Of a stretch of DNA of 64,000 bases, positions 1 through 27,735 are shown one piece after another (position 1 is the first letter of the stretch; the number at the start of each line of letters is the position of its first letter). A model generated the notes under the pieces. It did not search any database. It was not told the origin of the DNA and saw nothing but the letters and a program-made list of their open reading frames with translations. The DNA comes from Eriocheir sinensis. Lineage: Eukaryota > Arthropoda > Malacostraca > Decapoda > Varunidae. The position numbers and the translations under genes were made by a program. The stretch is from positions 4,142,993 to 4,206,992 of the forward strand of contig NC_066577.1 of assembly GCF_024679095.1 (NCBI RefSeq), given 5' to 3'.

Positions 1-420
1 CACTGCCGCCAAGTCGCAGCCCCACAGGTGGCGTCCTTCAGCCAGCCCGTGGGCCCGACCACTGCCGCCAAGTCGCAGCCCCACAGGTGGCGTCCTTCAG
101 CCAGCCCGTGGGCCCGACCACTGCCGCCAAGTCGCAGCCCCACGGGTGGCGTCCTTCAGCCAGCCCGTGGGCCCGACCATTGCCGCCTAGTCGCAGCCCC
201 ACGGGTGGCGTCCTTCAGCCAGCCCGTGGGCCCGACCACTGCCGCCAAGTCGCAGCCCAACGGGTGGCGTCCTTCAGCCAGCCCGTGGGCCCAACCATTG
301 CCGCCTAGTCGCAGCCCCACGGGTGGCGTCCTTCAGCCAGCCCGTGGGCCCGACCATTGCCGCCAAGTCGCAGCCCCACAGGTGGTCTCCTTTTGTCAAC
401 ACGTTGGGCCGACTGCAACC
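1..420. repeat. 59-bp tandem repeat, about 7 copies, runs off the window start
   Basis: A unit containing GCCAGCCCGTGGGCCCGAC recurs every 59 bp with few changes and decays after about 370. The period is not a multiple of three, so open frames across it are accidental. It abuts the broken end of the BEL/Pao fragment. Confidence 0.93.
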
Positions 421-505
421 GCCAAGTCGACAGCTCTCTCATCAGTATCCCACACCAGTAGCCGGAGCCCGGTCGCTCGCGGTACACTCATTCTGGAAGA
501 CGATT

Positions 506-2221
506 TTAGCTGTCACAATGGTTGGGGCTTCTAGTTCCAATGGATCGGAAACGTTTTGCATCGTCCCTAACCCCAGTTTTGGGAACATCCTCAGGTCGAT
601 TCCTCTTTGATCCCGCGGGATTCCAAGCAATGCCACGGGAGGTCCTTCCCTTGTGACTGCCATCGTGCCGAGTTCCAGAGGAGAGGTCTCGGGTGCCGGT
701 TCTATGCAGAAGCCTCGAGTGAAACCAAGGACAGCCATTTATCCCGCAGCGTTCCTTCCTTGTACAAACAACCATTTGATGATCTCGTCTAAGGCAGCTA
801 AAACAACGGCGTTGGGACTGGGCCACTGTTTCCTTGTTTTCCAGGGTCATATCCAAGAACTTCTCACAGTGTTGGAGAAGATGGTCTCGTTCGCACAACG
901 GACAGCCATTTTCATCCTCCTTTGCGTCACTGATAGTCGCCAAGACTGCGTAGTCCTTCACCCCGCTCGACTTACTGGAAACACGTCCAGCATGTCTGTC
1001 TTCTGAGGTGGGGGCTCTCTGACCCTGTTCTGGGTCTTGCATTATGTCATCGGACATATCTACCATATCCTTCACGAAGGCTGCCAACCATTCGATGTCA
1101 GGGGCATCTCCGTGCTGCTTCCGGTATTCATGCCTCTTGGTGGTGTGGTCATGCAGCAGTCTTCCTTTGAATCTCTTAGCCTAGGCGAGCGTCGTCTGAA
1201 GGTTATCGATTTGGTGGAGTTGCCCCATTGCCTTCAAACCGTCAATGCAAATCAACATGTCATCTACCAGTCGTGTCATACCCTTCGGATCTTGGAGACT
1301 CACTGACGGCCCCACGAGGAGCCTCTCTGTCAGCTGCCGTATATAGGTGTTTTTATTGCCATGGCGTTTCTCGAGAAGGGCCCAGGCTCTTTCGTACCCT
1401 TCCTTCTGATTCTCCATCGCGAGACAACTCCTCAAGTTTTCCTTCATGGGTCCACTATATGCTTCAACCAATATTTCCAGCTGTCGGGCCTGAGACAGGT
1501 CCGTCTCCTGAAAAAGACGCCGCAGTGATCTTTTGAATTCCCAGTAGGCAGGGATTGACTCTCCGTTGAACTTAGGTATCGAGCTTTTAGCTAACGCCAT
1601 AGTGCTGCAAAGTCGGGACGCCCATACTGCAGGTTCATCGGGCCCACGTAGCGGTCTCCGTGTGGGATTGGGGCCTTTCTGTTCCTTTAGTGACGGAAGC
1701 GTCTCGATCTCCTCATTCTGCATAGCAGTTTTGCTAGTCCCTACCTGTGAGGGTTCGGGGGAAAGGAGTGAGATTATTTCCTCCCCCTGGTTCGGAAGTT
1801 CCAACGCGAGGGGCAGGTTTGGTTTAGAAGGGGCCGTTGCCTGTCCAGTAGATGTCGAGGGTGCGGGGGACGGGATTGAGTTTATTTCCTCCCCCTGGTT
1901 CGGAGATTCTAATGCGAGGGGCAGATTCAGTTCAGAAGAGGCCGTTGCCTGTCCAGTAGATATGGATGAGTTCTCTCCATCCTGTAACAGTTTCACAGTT
2001 TCCGCCAGGGTGCACAACATCGTCGTCACAGTAGATAGTGTCTTCGCGATTTTGTCCATCTTGTTTTCCAACTGTCGTTGTGCCAGCACGATATTTGTAT
2101 CCGTTAGTTCTGGAACCAAAGGAGGTTCCCTCTCCAACAGATCCACCTCCAGCTGTGCCTGAGTCAACACAGGGTCTGACTCCATAGCAGAGCCCCCAGT
2201 TTCCACGGTCTCGGCATCCAT
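506..2221 (-). pseudogene. BEL/Pao-type LTR retrotransposon Gag region, one internal stop
   Basis: The minus-strand frame runs from an ATG at 2221 (in-frame TAG just upstream) to a TAA at 506, about 572 codons, broken by one in-frame TAG at 1181-1183. The N-terminal part is acidic and Ser/Pro/Gln rich with a short internal duplication. The middle has the DUF1759-like block of BEL/Pao Gag (IPKFNGESIPAYWEFKRSL; later GYERAWALLEKRHGN). The C-terminal part has zinc-knuckle cysteines (CPLCERDHLLQHCEKF, then CFSCLRRDH). Family assignment rests on these motifs. No protease, reverse transcriptase or integrase follows: the element is cut off at about 430-505 next to the 59-bp satellite. No LTR pair was found. 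It probably sits in an upstream intron of the integrin gene. Confidence 0.8.
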
Positions 2222-2349
2222 CTTCTAACGATCACCCCTGATGGCAGTACCAAGAAGCCTACTCACGGCCTGTGAAGGAGTCCGAACGCGGCAGGAATTT
2301 CTCACCGGCCAGGTGTAGGAGAGGTGGTGGGGTTCGGCTGACTCTCCGG

Positions 2350-3775
2350 GCGGCAGGGCGGCACACAAGGCCGCCGTTGCACGGGAGACGGGCGGCACAC
2401 ACAAGGCCGCCGGTGGACGGGAGGCGGGCGGCACACACAAGGCCGCCGGTGCACGGGAGGCTGGCGGCACACACAAGGCCGCCGGTGCACGGGAGGCGGG
2501 GGGCACTCACGGGGCCGCCGGTGCGCGGGAGGCGGGCGGCACACACAAGGCCGCCGGTGCACGAGAGGCGGGCGGCACACAAGGCCGCCGGTGCACGGGA
2601 GGCGGGGGCAGACACAAGGCCGCCGGTGCACGGGAGGGGGCGGCACACAAGGCCGCCGGGGCACGGGAGGCGGGCGGCACACACAAGGCCGCCGGTGCAC
2701 GGGAGGCGGGCGGCGCCGCCAACGCCGCCGGGGCACGGGTGGCTGGCGGCACACACAAGGCCGCCGGTGCACGGGGGGCGGGCGGCACACACAAGGCCGC
2801 CGGTGCACTGGAGGCGGGCGGCACACAAGGCCGCCGGTGCACGGGAGGCGGGCGGCACACCCAAGGCCGCCGGTGCACGGGGGCGGGCGGCACGCACAAG
2901 GCCGCCGGTGCACTGGAGGCGGCGGCACACTGGGCCGCCGGTGCACGGGAGGCGGGCGGCACAAGGCCGCCGGTGCACGGGAGGCGGGCGGCATACACAA
3001 GGCCCCCGGTGCACGGGAGGCGGGGGGCACACACGGGGCCGCCGGTGCACGGGAGGCGGGCGGCACACACAAGGCCGCCGGTGCACGGGAGGCTGGCGGC
3101 ACACATGGCCGCCGGTGCACGGGAGGCGGGCGGCACACACAAGGCCGCCGGTGCACGGGAGGCGGGGGGCACACACAAGGCCGCCGGTGCACGGGAGGCG
3201 GCACACAAGGCCGCCGGTGCACGGGAGGCAGGGGCACACAAGGCCGCCGGTGCACGGGAGGCTGGCGGCACACAAGGCCGCCGGTGCACGGGAGGCGGGC
3301 GGCACACACAAGGCCGCCGGTGCACGGGAGGCGGGCGGCACACAAGGCCGCCGGTGCACGGGAGGCGGGCGGCACAAGGCCGCCGGTGCACGGGAGGCGG
3401 GGGGCACACACAAGGCCGCCGGTGCACGGGAGGCTGGCGGCACACACAAGGCCGCCGGTGCACGGGAGGCGGGCGGCACACACAAGGCCGCCGGTGCACG
3501 GGAGGCGGGGGGCACACACAAGGCCGCCGGTGCACGGGAGGCTGGCGGCACACACAAGGCCGCCGGTGCACGGGAGGCGGGCGGCACACACAAGGCCGCC
3601 GGTGCACGGGAGGCGGGCGGCACACACAAGGCCGCCGGTGCACGGGAGGCGGGCGGCACACACAAGGCCGCCGGTGCACGGGAGGCGGGGGGCACACACG
3701 GGGCCGCCGGTGCACGGGAGGCGGGCGGCACACACAAGGCCGCCGGTGCACGGGAGGCGGGCGGCACACACAAGA
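2350..3775. repeat. GC-rich 36-bp minisatellite, about 40 copies
   Basis: The unit contains GGCCGCCGGTGCACGGGAGG followed by GGCGGCACACACAA. Copies are 36 bp, with some of 34 bp or shorter. Several frames on both strands stay open because the unit has no stop triplet. Substitutions and indels fall without regard to codons, so I do not call it coding. It lies about 130 bp upstream of the Gag ATG of the BEL/Pao fragment, where an element leader would be. Confidence 0.95.
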
Positions 3776-4823
3776 CGGTGTCAAGATCACTTCCACTGTC
3801 TTCTTCGTTACCAAGACCACTATTGAATTCACGTTTTGACTGTTACCGCAACTGCGGTGATTTCAATAATGTTGACCTGGAGAATGAGACACCCGCACGT
3901 CGACACGAACTTTTATTTTGATCCTGTTCGGTCAAAACCTGGAACACAATTTGTGGCTACTAGAACAAAGAACAAGTCAACTAATATGGCATTATGATGA
4001 CATAACAGGGGCGACGTATATACATATACGACACGAGAGCGAGTTAACTTACGTGTTTCGGGCTCTCGGACTCGGACAAACTCGGACAGAAAGGATATCC
4101 GTGTGAATAGTACCAATTCTTGACACCGTCTGCTCCCTTTTCTCCCTTGTAGCTCACCCTCAGGGCCTCTGTCGCCCCTTACGTGAGTCACCCTCAGGAC
4201 CTTGTGTAAGCATTCTCTACATTAACCCTGCATTAACCCTAAGCGATAAGACCGGCGAACGCGTAAACATCAACCAATGACCTCTGACCCGACACTCTCT
4301 CTCTCACACTTTGTCTCTCTCTCTCTCTCTCTGTCTCTCTCACTCTCTTTGTCTCTCTGATCGGCGGTAACAAGTGTAGATAACTATATATAAATATAAG
4401 TATGATTAATAAGCACGGCTTCATCGAACCAGCCTCTACAAACCCTTTTGTCTTGGTTTCGTATGTAAGATAAGACCACTGGTAAAAACTTCATTAATTT
4501 TCATTTATCTCTCATTTATAAACTTATCATGAATTTTACTTTCAAATACTGTGAAATCAGTAGAAAAATCCTGGGGTGAAAATCATTCAAAATTACCAGG
4601 CACAAATTCCTTTGATTTTCGCTTACAAAAATCAAGATCATATAATCTCCTTCAAAAAGAAAAGAAAAAAAACGCACCCAAATTGAATGAAAATAAGCGA
4701 GTTATGCTTCGTTAAAGTATGAAAAGGTTAACTGCTCAGGAGAGGCCATTTTTAAAGTACGCACGTTAGCTGACGCTCTTTTTAATTAAAATCCTTCAGC
4801 CGCATAGTCTTCCCTATCATCCT
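3776..4823. other. No gene seen; short CT microsatellite
   Basis: Non-coding by inspection. A CT-rich simple repeat lies at about 4294-4353. The first several hundred bases could include the 5' LTR of the minus-strand BEL/Pao element, but no second LTR copy is present to confirm it. Confidence 0.5.
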
Positions 4824-5420
4824 TCACTCGCATACGTTTTTTTTCCGATGCCTTAGCTGCTCCCGTGTTCTATCTTGTTCGGCTAGTGATGACTGACGGA
4901 TGTGTGAGCAGCGTTCCAAGAAGCTGAAGAATGTCTCCTTCCTTGTAGCCACATTACAGTCGAGTACAGCTGCAACAGCGAAGTCAAGGATGTTCGTGTT
5001 GGCATTCTTGTACTTCAAACAGTACCTCCACACTCTTGAATGTAACTGTTCGCTGGGGTTTTGGGTTTTCCCCAACAAACATGCAGACAGGATCTTGTCT
5101 AGGTCAGTCTTCTGTACTCACCCCAAACTTTTTGACGGAGATTGCTTGGCAGCTGGAACTTCACTCTCATGGTGTTGTGGGATGGTAGTGGTTCATCGTA
5201 AGCTATTGCTTGCTGATAGAAGCACCAGGTGTCACTCGTCTTTGGGCACAAGTGATGTGGGTTTTCATCAGATGAGGAGCAGTGCAGGAAGGTTGAAATT
5301 ATGTCATTGCGTAAATCTTCCACAGTCCCTTCAACATGACGACGAACTGCAATGCCGAAATACCCTTCCCTGGCCTTCTCTGTTATCTTTTTCTAGTCTT
5401 GCTTATGTTTCTTTATTCCT
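4824..5420 (-). pseudogene. Mutator-domain transposase remnant
   Basis: Two minus-strand frames join near 5099 by a one-base frameshift. The first has AVRRHVEGTVEDLRND, then DENPHHLCPKTSDTWC. The second has NPSEQLHSRVWRYCLKYK. The order of a basic helix, the ENPxHxLCPKxxDxWC motif and an N-x-S-x-H-S-x-x-W block is that of animal proteins with the Mutator-like transposase domain. There is an upstream in-frame stop, no N-terminal part and no terminal repeats recognised, so this is a decayed fragment. Family assignment is from remembered motif pattern. Confidence 0.6.
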
Positions 5421-5520
5421 CCCATGAAGAAAAGATAAGGGCGCTGGTTGACAATACAGGGAGAGGCGAAAGGCAAGAACACTAACCCTCCCCTCTCGAC
5501 TTCTGAAGGCAACTGAGGGG

Positions 5521-6567
5521 TAGGAGTGGGCAGGTACCGGTACCAGTACCGGTACTAACGGTACCAGCTGAACGGTACGGTACCGGTACCAGATTGCTCG
5601 GTACCGGTACCAGATTGCTCGGTACCGGTACCAGATTGCTCGGATTTATTTACTGGATTTATTGATAATTCTTCATGTCCGATTTTTTTTTAGGTTGCTA
5701 CTAAATATTGTTATTGTTATTAGACTATGATCGAGTACATCCAAAATAACTATACATGCTATTTTTTTTTCGAAAAAATAAATATTCACTTCATTCAGAG
5801 AGAGAGAGAGAGAGAGATCACCACTCAGTGAGTGGATATCTCGGTGATATGGGTACTCGATCATAGTCTAATAACAATAACAATATTTATTAGCAACCTA
5901 AAAAAGAAAAAGAATCGGACATGAAGAATTATCCAGTAACTCCAATAAATAAATAAAATAATAAAATAATGGAAACGGGAGCTGTGATGGAAACGAAGAG
6001 CAGGACAAAATGGTGGGAACTTGGGGGGACGGTCAGCGAGGCAGTGACTCAGCGTCTCCACACAGGGCCCATACCGCGTGATACCACATGGAGGCGGGCG
6101 AGCGCCGAGCGTCACTAAGATCCAAACGGTACTGGTACTAGCGGCAATGCGCAGTGCCGAGTGATCATGACGCCTCCCGGCACCCGAGTAATCATGAGGC
6201 TTCGCGGCACCAGGTACCGGTACCGAGTACCGCGAGGAATCGATTCTTCGCGGTACCCGGTACCGGGTACTGCGAAGCCTCATGATCACTCGGGTGCCGG
6301 AAAGCGTCATGATCACTCGGCACTGCGCATTGCCGCTGTTACCGGTACCGTTTGATCTGACGATCGGCTCGCGCGCGCCCGCCCTATGATGTGGTAACAC
6401 GCGGTATTTCTTCTGTAGAGTTTCACTCTCTCTCGCCGTCCTGACCGTCCCCCCAAGTTCCCACCATTTTGTTTAATAAATATTGTTATTGTTATTAGAC
6501 TATGATCGAGTACATCCATAATAACTATACAAGATATTTTTTTTTCGAAAAAATAAATATTCACTTC

Positions 6568-6615
<48 letters not shown>

Positions 6616-6760
6616 CTTTACAGGAAATTTATTTGGGAATTTCATCAGAAGTCAGAGATAAAAAAATACTCCTTCGGGTACCGGTACCGGTACTAACGGT
6701 ACCTGAGTTTTCGGTACCGGTACTACTGGTACACAAATTAACGGTACTTGCCCATCCCTA
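5521..6760. mobile_element. Non-autonomous hAT-type element with perfect 8-bp target duplication
   Basis: The left end reads TAGGAGTGGGCAGGTACCG. The right end, reverse complemented, reads TAGGGATGGGCAAGTACCG. Both sides are flanked by CTGAGGGG (5513-5520 and 6761-6768), a perfect 8-bp direct repeat as hAT transposases make. No transposase frame is present. Subterminal parts are full of GGTACC. The interior is nested inverted repeats: 5650-5735 against 5845-5945, a direct copy of the first at about 6480-6600, 5985-6040 against about 6430-6475, and a central palindrome around 6242. Confidence 0.9.
6127..6357. repeat. About 230-bp imperfect palindrome inside the hAT-type MITE
   Basis: Arms of about 115 bp fold around AATCGATT near 6242. 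For example GCGGCAATGCGCAGTGCCGA near 6140 pairs with TCGGCACTGCGCATTGCCGC near 6317-6336. Both arms keep GATCA and GGTACC blocks. Confidence 0.85.
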
Positions 6761-7224
6761 CTGAGGGGCTCACTTATATTATATAGCGGCTAGTGCTTAT
6801 ATACCCGATACAGAGAGCTGCAGAAAAACATCCAGAAATGTAATTTCTCAACCCCCAATAAAATTGAGTGAAAATTTTCGGCTTATTCCAAGACAAAAGA
6901 GAGGCATACGTGAATGTGGGGTTGCCAGGTGTTGCCAATTTTTTATCTAAATATTCTATAAAAAAAAAAAGAGAGAGCAAATACAGTTGTAAAGTGTTTG
7001 TACAATGTGGCCACCATCAAGTCCATGCCTTTGGAGTGATTAACCGGAATTCGACCATATACCATATCGTACATCTGGCTCACAGACTCCCTTATCCACC
7101 TCGTCCGCTGCCTGCCCTCAACTATATGGGTTACACTGTTACTCTGGTTATCCGCTTGTTATCTGTTCTGCTAAGGATACTACCTTCCGAAGTTCAGTTA
7201 TTACTCCTCGTCATTAATCTATCT
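6761..7224. other. Unassigned, probably intronic
   Basis: A 122-codon open frame at 6868-7236 has no recognisable motif. I see no splice-site pair in the right phase for an integrin exon here. Confidence 0.4.
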
Positions 7225-7228
7225 TTAA

Positions 7229-7674
<446 letters not shown>

Positions 7675-7678
7675 TTAA

Positions 7679-8158
7679 GCTTTGACCGTTTTCTATTTCA
7701 TGATACTCGCTTCCTGTCTCTCCGTGTTGCCCCCAGCATTTTTCGCTCTGTTTCCCTTTGTGCACTTCTTAGTTTTCTCTAAGTATTTTGTGATGCGCCA
7801 TGTTACTGAATCATATTTTAGGAATGCACGATACATGGCTTGTCTACTTTTCTCCTCAGGGAGAGTGGCAAGTTGCTTTTGAGACTACCAAAACCACTCC
7901 CTCACATTCTTATTGTTTGATTTCTTTTTTTGTGGTCTGACTTTGCTATATTTGGTCGTTCTGTACATCCACTATATGTTATTCCTATATTTGATTGTTG
8001 ACAGTGTCCAAAGTTTAGTTCTTACTGTAGCAGCTAGTACTAAAAGGCCAAGCTTTGTAAACATTTTTATTTTCACTTTTCATGAAACAACAGCCGAACT
8101 AACCTGTAAACACACTAAAGAAATGACTGAAGGCTTTACAGTCATGCTATTACTCCAG
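7679..8158. other. Integrin intron end, no further feature seen
   Basis: AT-rich sequence with a 66-codon accidental frame at 7682-7882. It ends in the acceptor TACTCCAG before the first recognisable integrin exon. Confidence 0.6.
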
Positions 8159-23713
<15,555 letters not shown>

Positions 23714-24580
23714 AGGAGCCTGCTCACTGCTGTGTGTCGGTGTCAAAGAAACTCTTCAGTCAACCAATTGGAAGGTTAATGTTAAGTCTCCCTAAGATGT
23801 CGCCAAAGTGGTGAGAGGAGTAATTGTTAGGCTAGTAACTGTACTCTGGCGGGAGTCAAGAGTGTAAGTGTTAGTTAGTGTGTGGATAGAGTGACTTCAG
23901 GTCCATTAATGTTGTGATCTCACACAGCGAAGATGATAAGCTCATGTGGAAGGTACATTTGTTAAACGTGCCTTGTTTGAAACTTGCAAGAAACTGATTA
24001 TAATTAGGATACTTTATATACCTGTGAGTTGAGTGCATAAAACTCTCTCTCCCTTTGACATGGTTTGTGTCGTCTTCTAAGTGCAGGTAAAAGCCATGGT
24101 CCGCATGATGAATGATCAGGGGTGACATGGCACGTATATCCCGTACTAAGCGGCACATTTGCTAAAACTAGTTAGACTAGTAGCAGTCTAGTGATTATAT
24201 TGTTTATTATCGAGCAGTCTTTCCAAATGTATGTTAGCTCCATGGAGCGGCGACCTGTGCCCAGCAAGACCACGCCTGGTCTCGCTCCTCCGTTACATAC
24301 AGTCTGCTCACGAGCACGAGGGAGTGGGTGGATGTGTCTGAGGCTTGCCTGTACACAGCTTATTTCTGAGGTGATATTTACATGAAATGTAGGCGGCACT
24401 TTGAAATACTTAATAGCCTGTCCTTCCTGACTTTTGAATTATTCACCGACACGTTGAAGTTTCTCAAATATTTCTAGTTTCGGAAAAATGTTTGCAGTTT
24501 TTATAAGATTTACAGATACCTTACATACTTTTCACACCACTAATACCAACGAGTAATGTGTTGCATAATCATATTTGTAG

Positions 24581-24629
<49 letters not shown>

Positions 24630-25934
24630 TGAAATTCCTACCAGAATAAGTTGTAGTGACTTTCTCTGTGCTGAGCTTTGGTTCACAGTCCACATGTCAT
24701 TGTTGGCGTCATTGTCGTCACTGTAGCATAAGTAAGCAGCATTGTAGTAAAAGTAGTATTGTTAAGGGTTTACAGCAATCGGAGCAAGTGAATGACGTGA
24801 AAAAGCAATATACCTCGCAAAGAAGTTAGCTGTGAACAGTCGGAGCTGTTATTGAGGATTGGCAAGGCCGGTGAACAACTGTTGTAAAGTAATACTGTTT
24901 CTACACTGCCACCATCACCCTTCCCTGTTATTACTTTGTCTCCTCTCCAGAGTCTGTATGTGCCATAACCCTCTAGGATAGTGACATACTTAAGTTTGAT
25001 CTCCACGTGGAACATGATTTCAAGCTCTTTTTCCCAAAAAAAAGTTTAGTTCCAGTGTATTCGCGCCTAGACCATCTGTGTCAGCAAATACCCCTTTCAT
25101 ACCGTTCATACTGCTGACTACTTCGCCCTTCTCACTTCCTCTCTCTGCAGATTCCACTTCCTCAGCCTTTGATTCAGCACTTTCCTGCAGGGCCTTTTCT
25201 TTTCTCCATTCTCTGATCATTTTCCCCTGGCTTTGTACCGACTCCGTTACTTCTGCTCTTTCTTCCCCATTTGTTTCACCTTACCACACATTCCTGAGGC
25301 CTTCGCCTTGGTTAGCAGGTTCTGTTGATGTTTCAGCAGAAGGCAGGCACCGAGGTGACTGTCAGTTAGACTATTAGTAGATCACTAGATCGGGTAACCT
25401 TTAATGAGAGAACAGGCTCACCGTTGCCTTTTCCCACGTAGTATTATCATTTACCTTGGTCTGTTTATGAAATGTATCTTTGTAATGTATCTTTGAAATG
25501 TATCTCCACACACGTTTCCAACCTTAATATATCAGTCTGCTCTTGAACTTCTTGCTTCCCTTTCAAGACTCTGGATATTATACTTTTATCTTCTGCCAGT
25601 TACAGTAGTTTTTCTCGTTGTTCTCTGTCCTTATCAGCGTTCAGTTTTCAACTAGCTCTTTATTTTCCCAAGGCCTTTGTCTGCTGGACCCCTCACCAGT
25701 GTCTCCCTTGTTCTCAGCATCCTGACACCCCCCCCTCCACTCCTCCCTGTTTTTCATTCCTCGGATGGTCTAGAATCCCTTGCAGTTCTTCTTCCTGAAT
25801 GTTTTATTTACAACCCTGGTCCTGTTCTTCCATTTTGGTGCTTTCATTCCACACTGAAGACATCAAGCTATACAAGTTTTATAAACAATTTTAAAAGATT
25901 CCTTTACGGGCAATACATTTACCTAAATGTTGTG
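23714..25934. other. Integrin 3' UTR and downstream sequence; GT microsatellite
   Basis: No further coding frame recognised. A (GT)n tract lies at 24584-24628. I found no convincing AATAAA close to the stop, so the transcript end is not placed. Short frames here lack motifs. Confidence 0.5.
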
Positions 25935-26235
25935 TATAATTCTCCTCCTCTTACTGATAGTCTATACCTCTTAAATTCCGTCGCGATGTTGCTTCTCTTT
26001 CTATCTTCTATCGATATTTTCATGCTGACTGCTCTTCTGAACTTGCTCCTCCCCCCCTCCCGCGGCCTCGCCGCACACGACTTTCTAATCAAGCTCATTT
26101 CAATACTGTCCAGACCCCTTATGCAAGAGTTAACCAGTATCTTCACTTTTCATCCCTCACGCTGGTAAACTCTGGAACAATCTTCCTTCATCTGTATTTC
26201 CTCCTGCCTACGACTTTAGGATCTTGCACACCTCT
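25935..26235 (+). mobile_element. 3' fragment of the LINE-A family
   Basis: Matches 46048-46260 closely, for example AAGAGTTAACCAGTATCTTC and CTCTGGAACAATCTTCCTTC, but with internal insertions and frameshifts. It is a remnant of the C-terminal coding end of that LINE. Confidence 0.8.
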
Positions 26236-27240
26236 AGAGACCGAATTTCACTCAATTTTGACCATTTTCATTTTTATGCTTTATGTGTTCCCTTAGGGTA
26301 GGAGAGTTATGTAGTTACAGGAAAACCCATTTATTGGCCCCCATACCCATTCCACGCCCCCCCCCCCCCCCGATACCCCAAATGTTTCAAAATTCAGCAT
26401 ATTTGTTTAATTTTTATGATAATTGTAGTAAACTCCATCCAGAATCATGCTCCAGAATCATGCAGAAATCACCAAAACCACATATCAACCCCATTACCCA
26501 ATTCATCGGGCCCGTACCCATTCCCCGCCCCTCCACCCCCCCCCCCCCCATATCAAAATTTTGCATATTTGCTTTATTGTAATATACTAATACTGCAATA
26601 CATCCCAAATATATATTGTATTCATCCACTGGGAAACACGTAGCGTGGAGCTTGGTACAAAAATAGAGGTGTCAAGTGTCTTTCTACTCCTACTGAACGT
26701 TTATCTGATGTTTATTTGTTTCCCATCTCTTCTTATGAACGTCCAAACTTAAGGGGGGACGAAAATAAAGAGAGTATCTTATGATTTTTGATGTTGTAAC
26801 TTTTGATATCTAATATCTGAAAACATGCTTTTTCTTCTGTCTTGGCAAACTACACATACAGTTTCTGCATGATTCCTTTCAAACTTGCCACACTTGCAGA
26901 TCGATTACATAGGCATCTTTATACAGAAGGAAAAAGAGATACGATGGTATCTGTCGCTTGTGAAACACTTTTTTCATGGTGGCTTGATGGAGATTTATTT
27001 CAAGCTTGCATTTCTCACCTTTCTAGCATTCATAAGGGGATTATATTATTTCTTCTTATTGAAAAATAATGTAGGAAGGCACATACGGAAGCATTTTGCG
27101 TTATCATAATTTCTGATGATTTTGTTTGACTCGGGGAAGAAAGTCGGGAAAAAAATTCGTGAAAAATACTATTTATTGTCCAATGAACTTGAAACTTGGT
27201 CAAACTATGTAAAATGTCACGGGTAAAACGATGGTAAAGA
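26236..27240. other. Unassigned; two poly(C) tracts
   Basis: Two related blocks with CCCATTCCxCGCCC and long C runs (about 26358-26371 and 26537-26550) suggest a local duplication. TTAAGGGGGG at 26749 resembles the TTAA-element termini but no matching right end was found. Confidence 0.4.
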
Positions 27241-27619
27241 AACATTAGTGCTTAGATAGACCTGGGCCATTATGGAGGCCAAGGGTGTGCAAGACCCTTA
27301 AGTAGAGGGCTTTTTTTTCATTATTTTTTTTCACGCCCTTGAACTGTCTCCTTTTCTGTAAAAAAAAATGGCGGGGTAAAGTGTACATAAGTGTGCACAG
27401 TGAAGTAATTAAGTTAACTACGGGAGTGTGAAGAAGAACCAAAGAAGTCCTGAGAAGCGGGAAGAAGAGGAGTTGAGTTGAGTTCTCGGGACTCGAGAGT
27501 CTTGCCTTTGTAACGGCACTCCCTGATGTCTGTGTAATAGTTCCAAGGATGGCTGAGAGGGATGAGAGTAAGGTAGCTTTTTCTGGGTCTGTGGTCTTTC
27601 TCGGTCTGGGTCTTTTGAT

Positions 27620-27735
27620 TGACTGATAGTTTATTGTTGCAAGTAAACAACAAAGGATCGAGAAAGGAGGAGCATGCCATCCCAACTCCCAGGCAGTACA
27701 GAGTGGGATTATACAACTAAGGATACATGTACGGT
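27620..27735 (-). mobile_element. Copy of a SINE-like 3' end with TCAA-type tail
   Basis: Reading the minus strand: TGTACTGCCTGGGAGTTGGG, ATGGCATGCTCCTCC, then AACAATAAACTATCAGTCAA. The same order recurs at 28745-28800 (minus, partial) and 28920-30745 (plus, split), which defines a family. Confidence 0.7.

Noticed and set aside
2259..3921. Long frames of 411-549 codons on both strands
   Set aside because: They lie over a stop-free 36-bp GC-rich repeat; several frames are open at once and indels ignore codons.
26749..27300. Another TTAA element from TTAAGGGGGG
   Set aside because: The only candidate right end (CCCTTAA near 27296) shares no inverted sequence beyond the G run.
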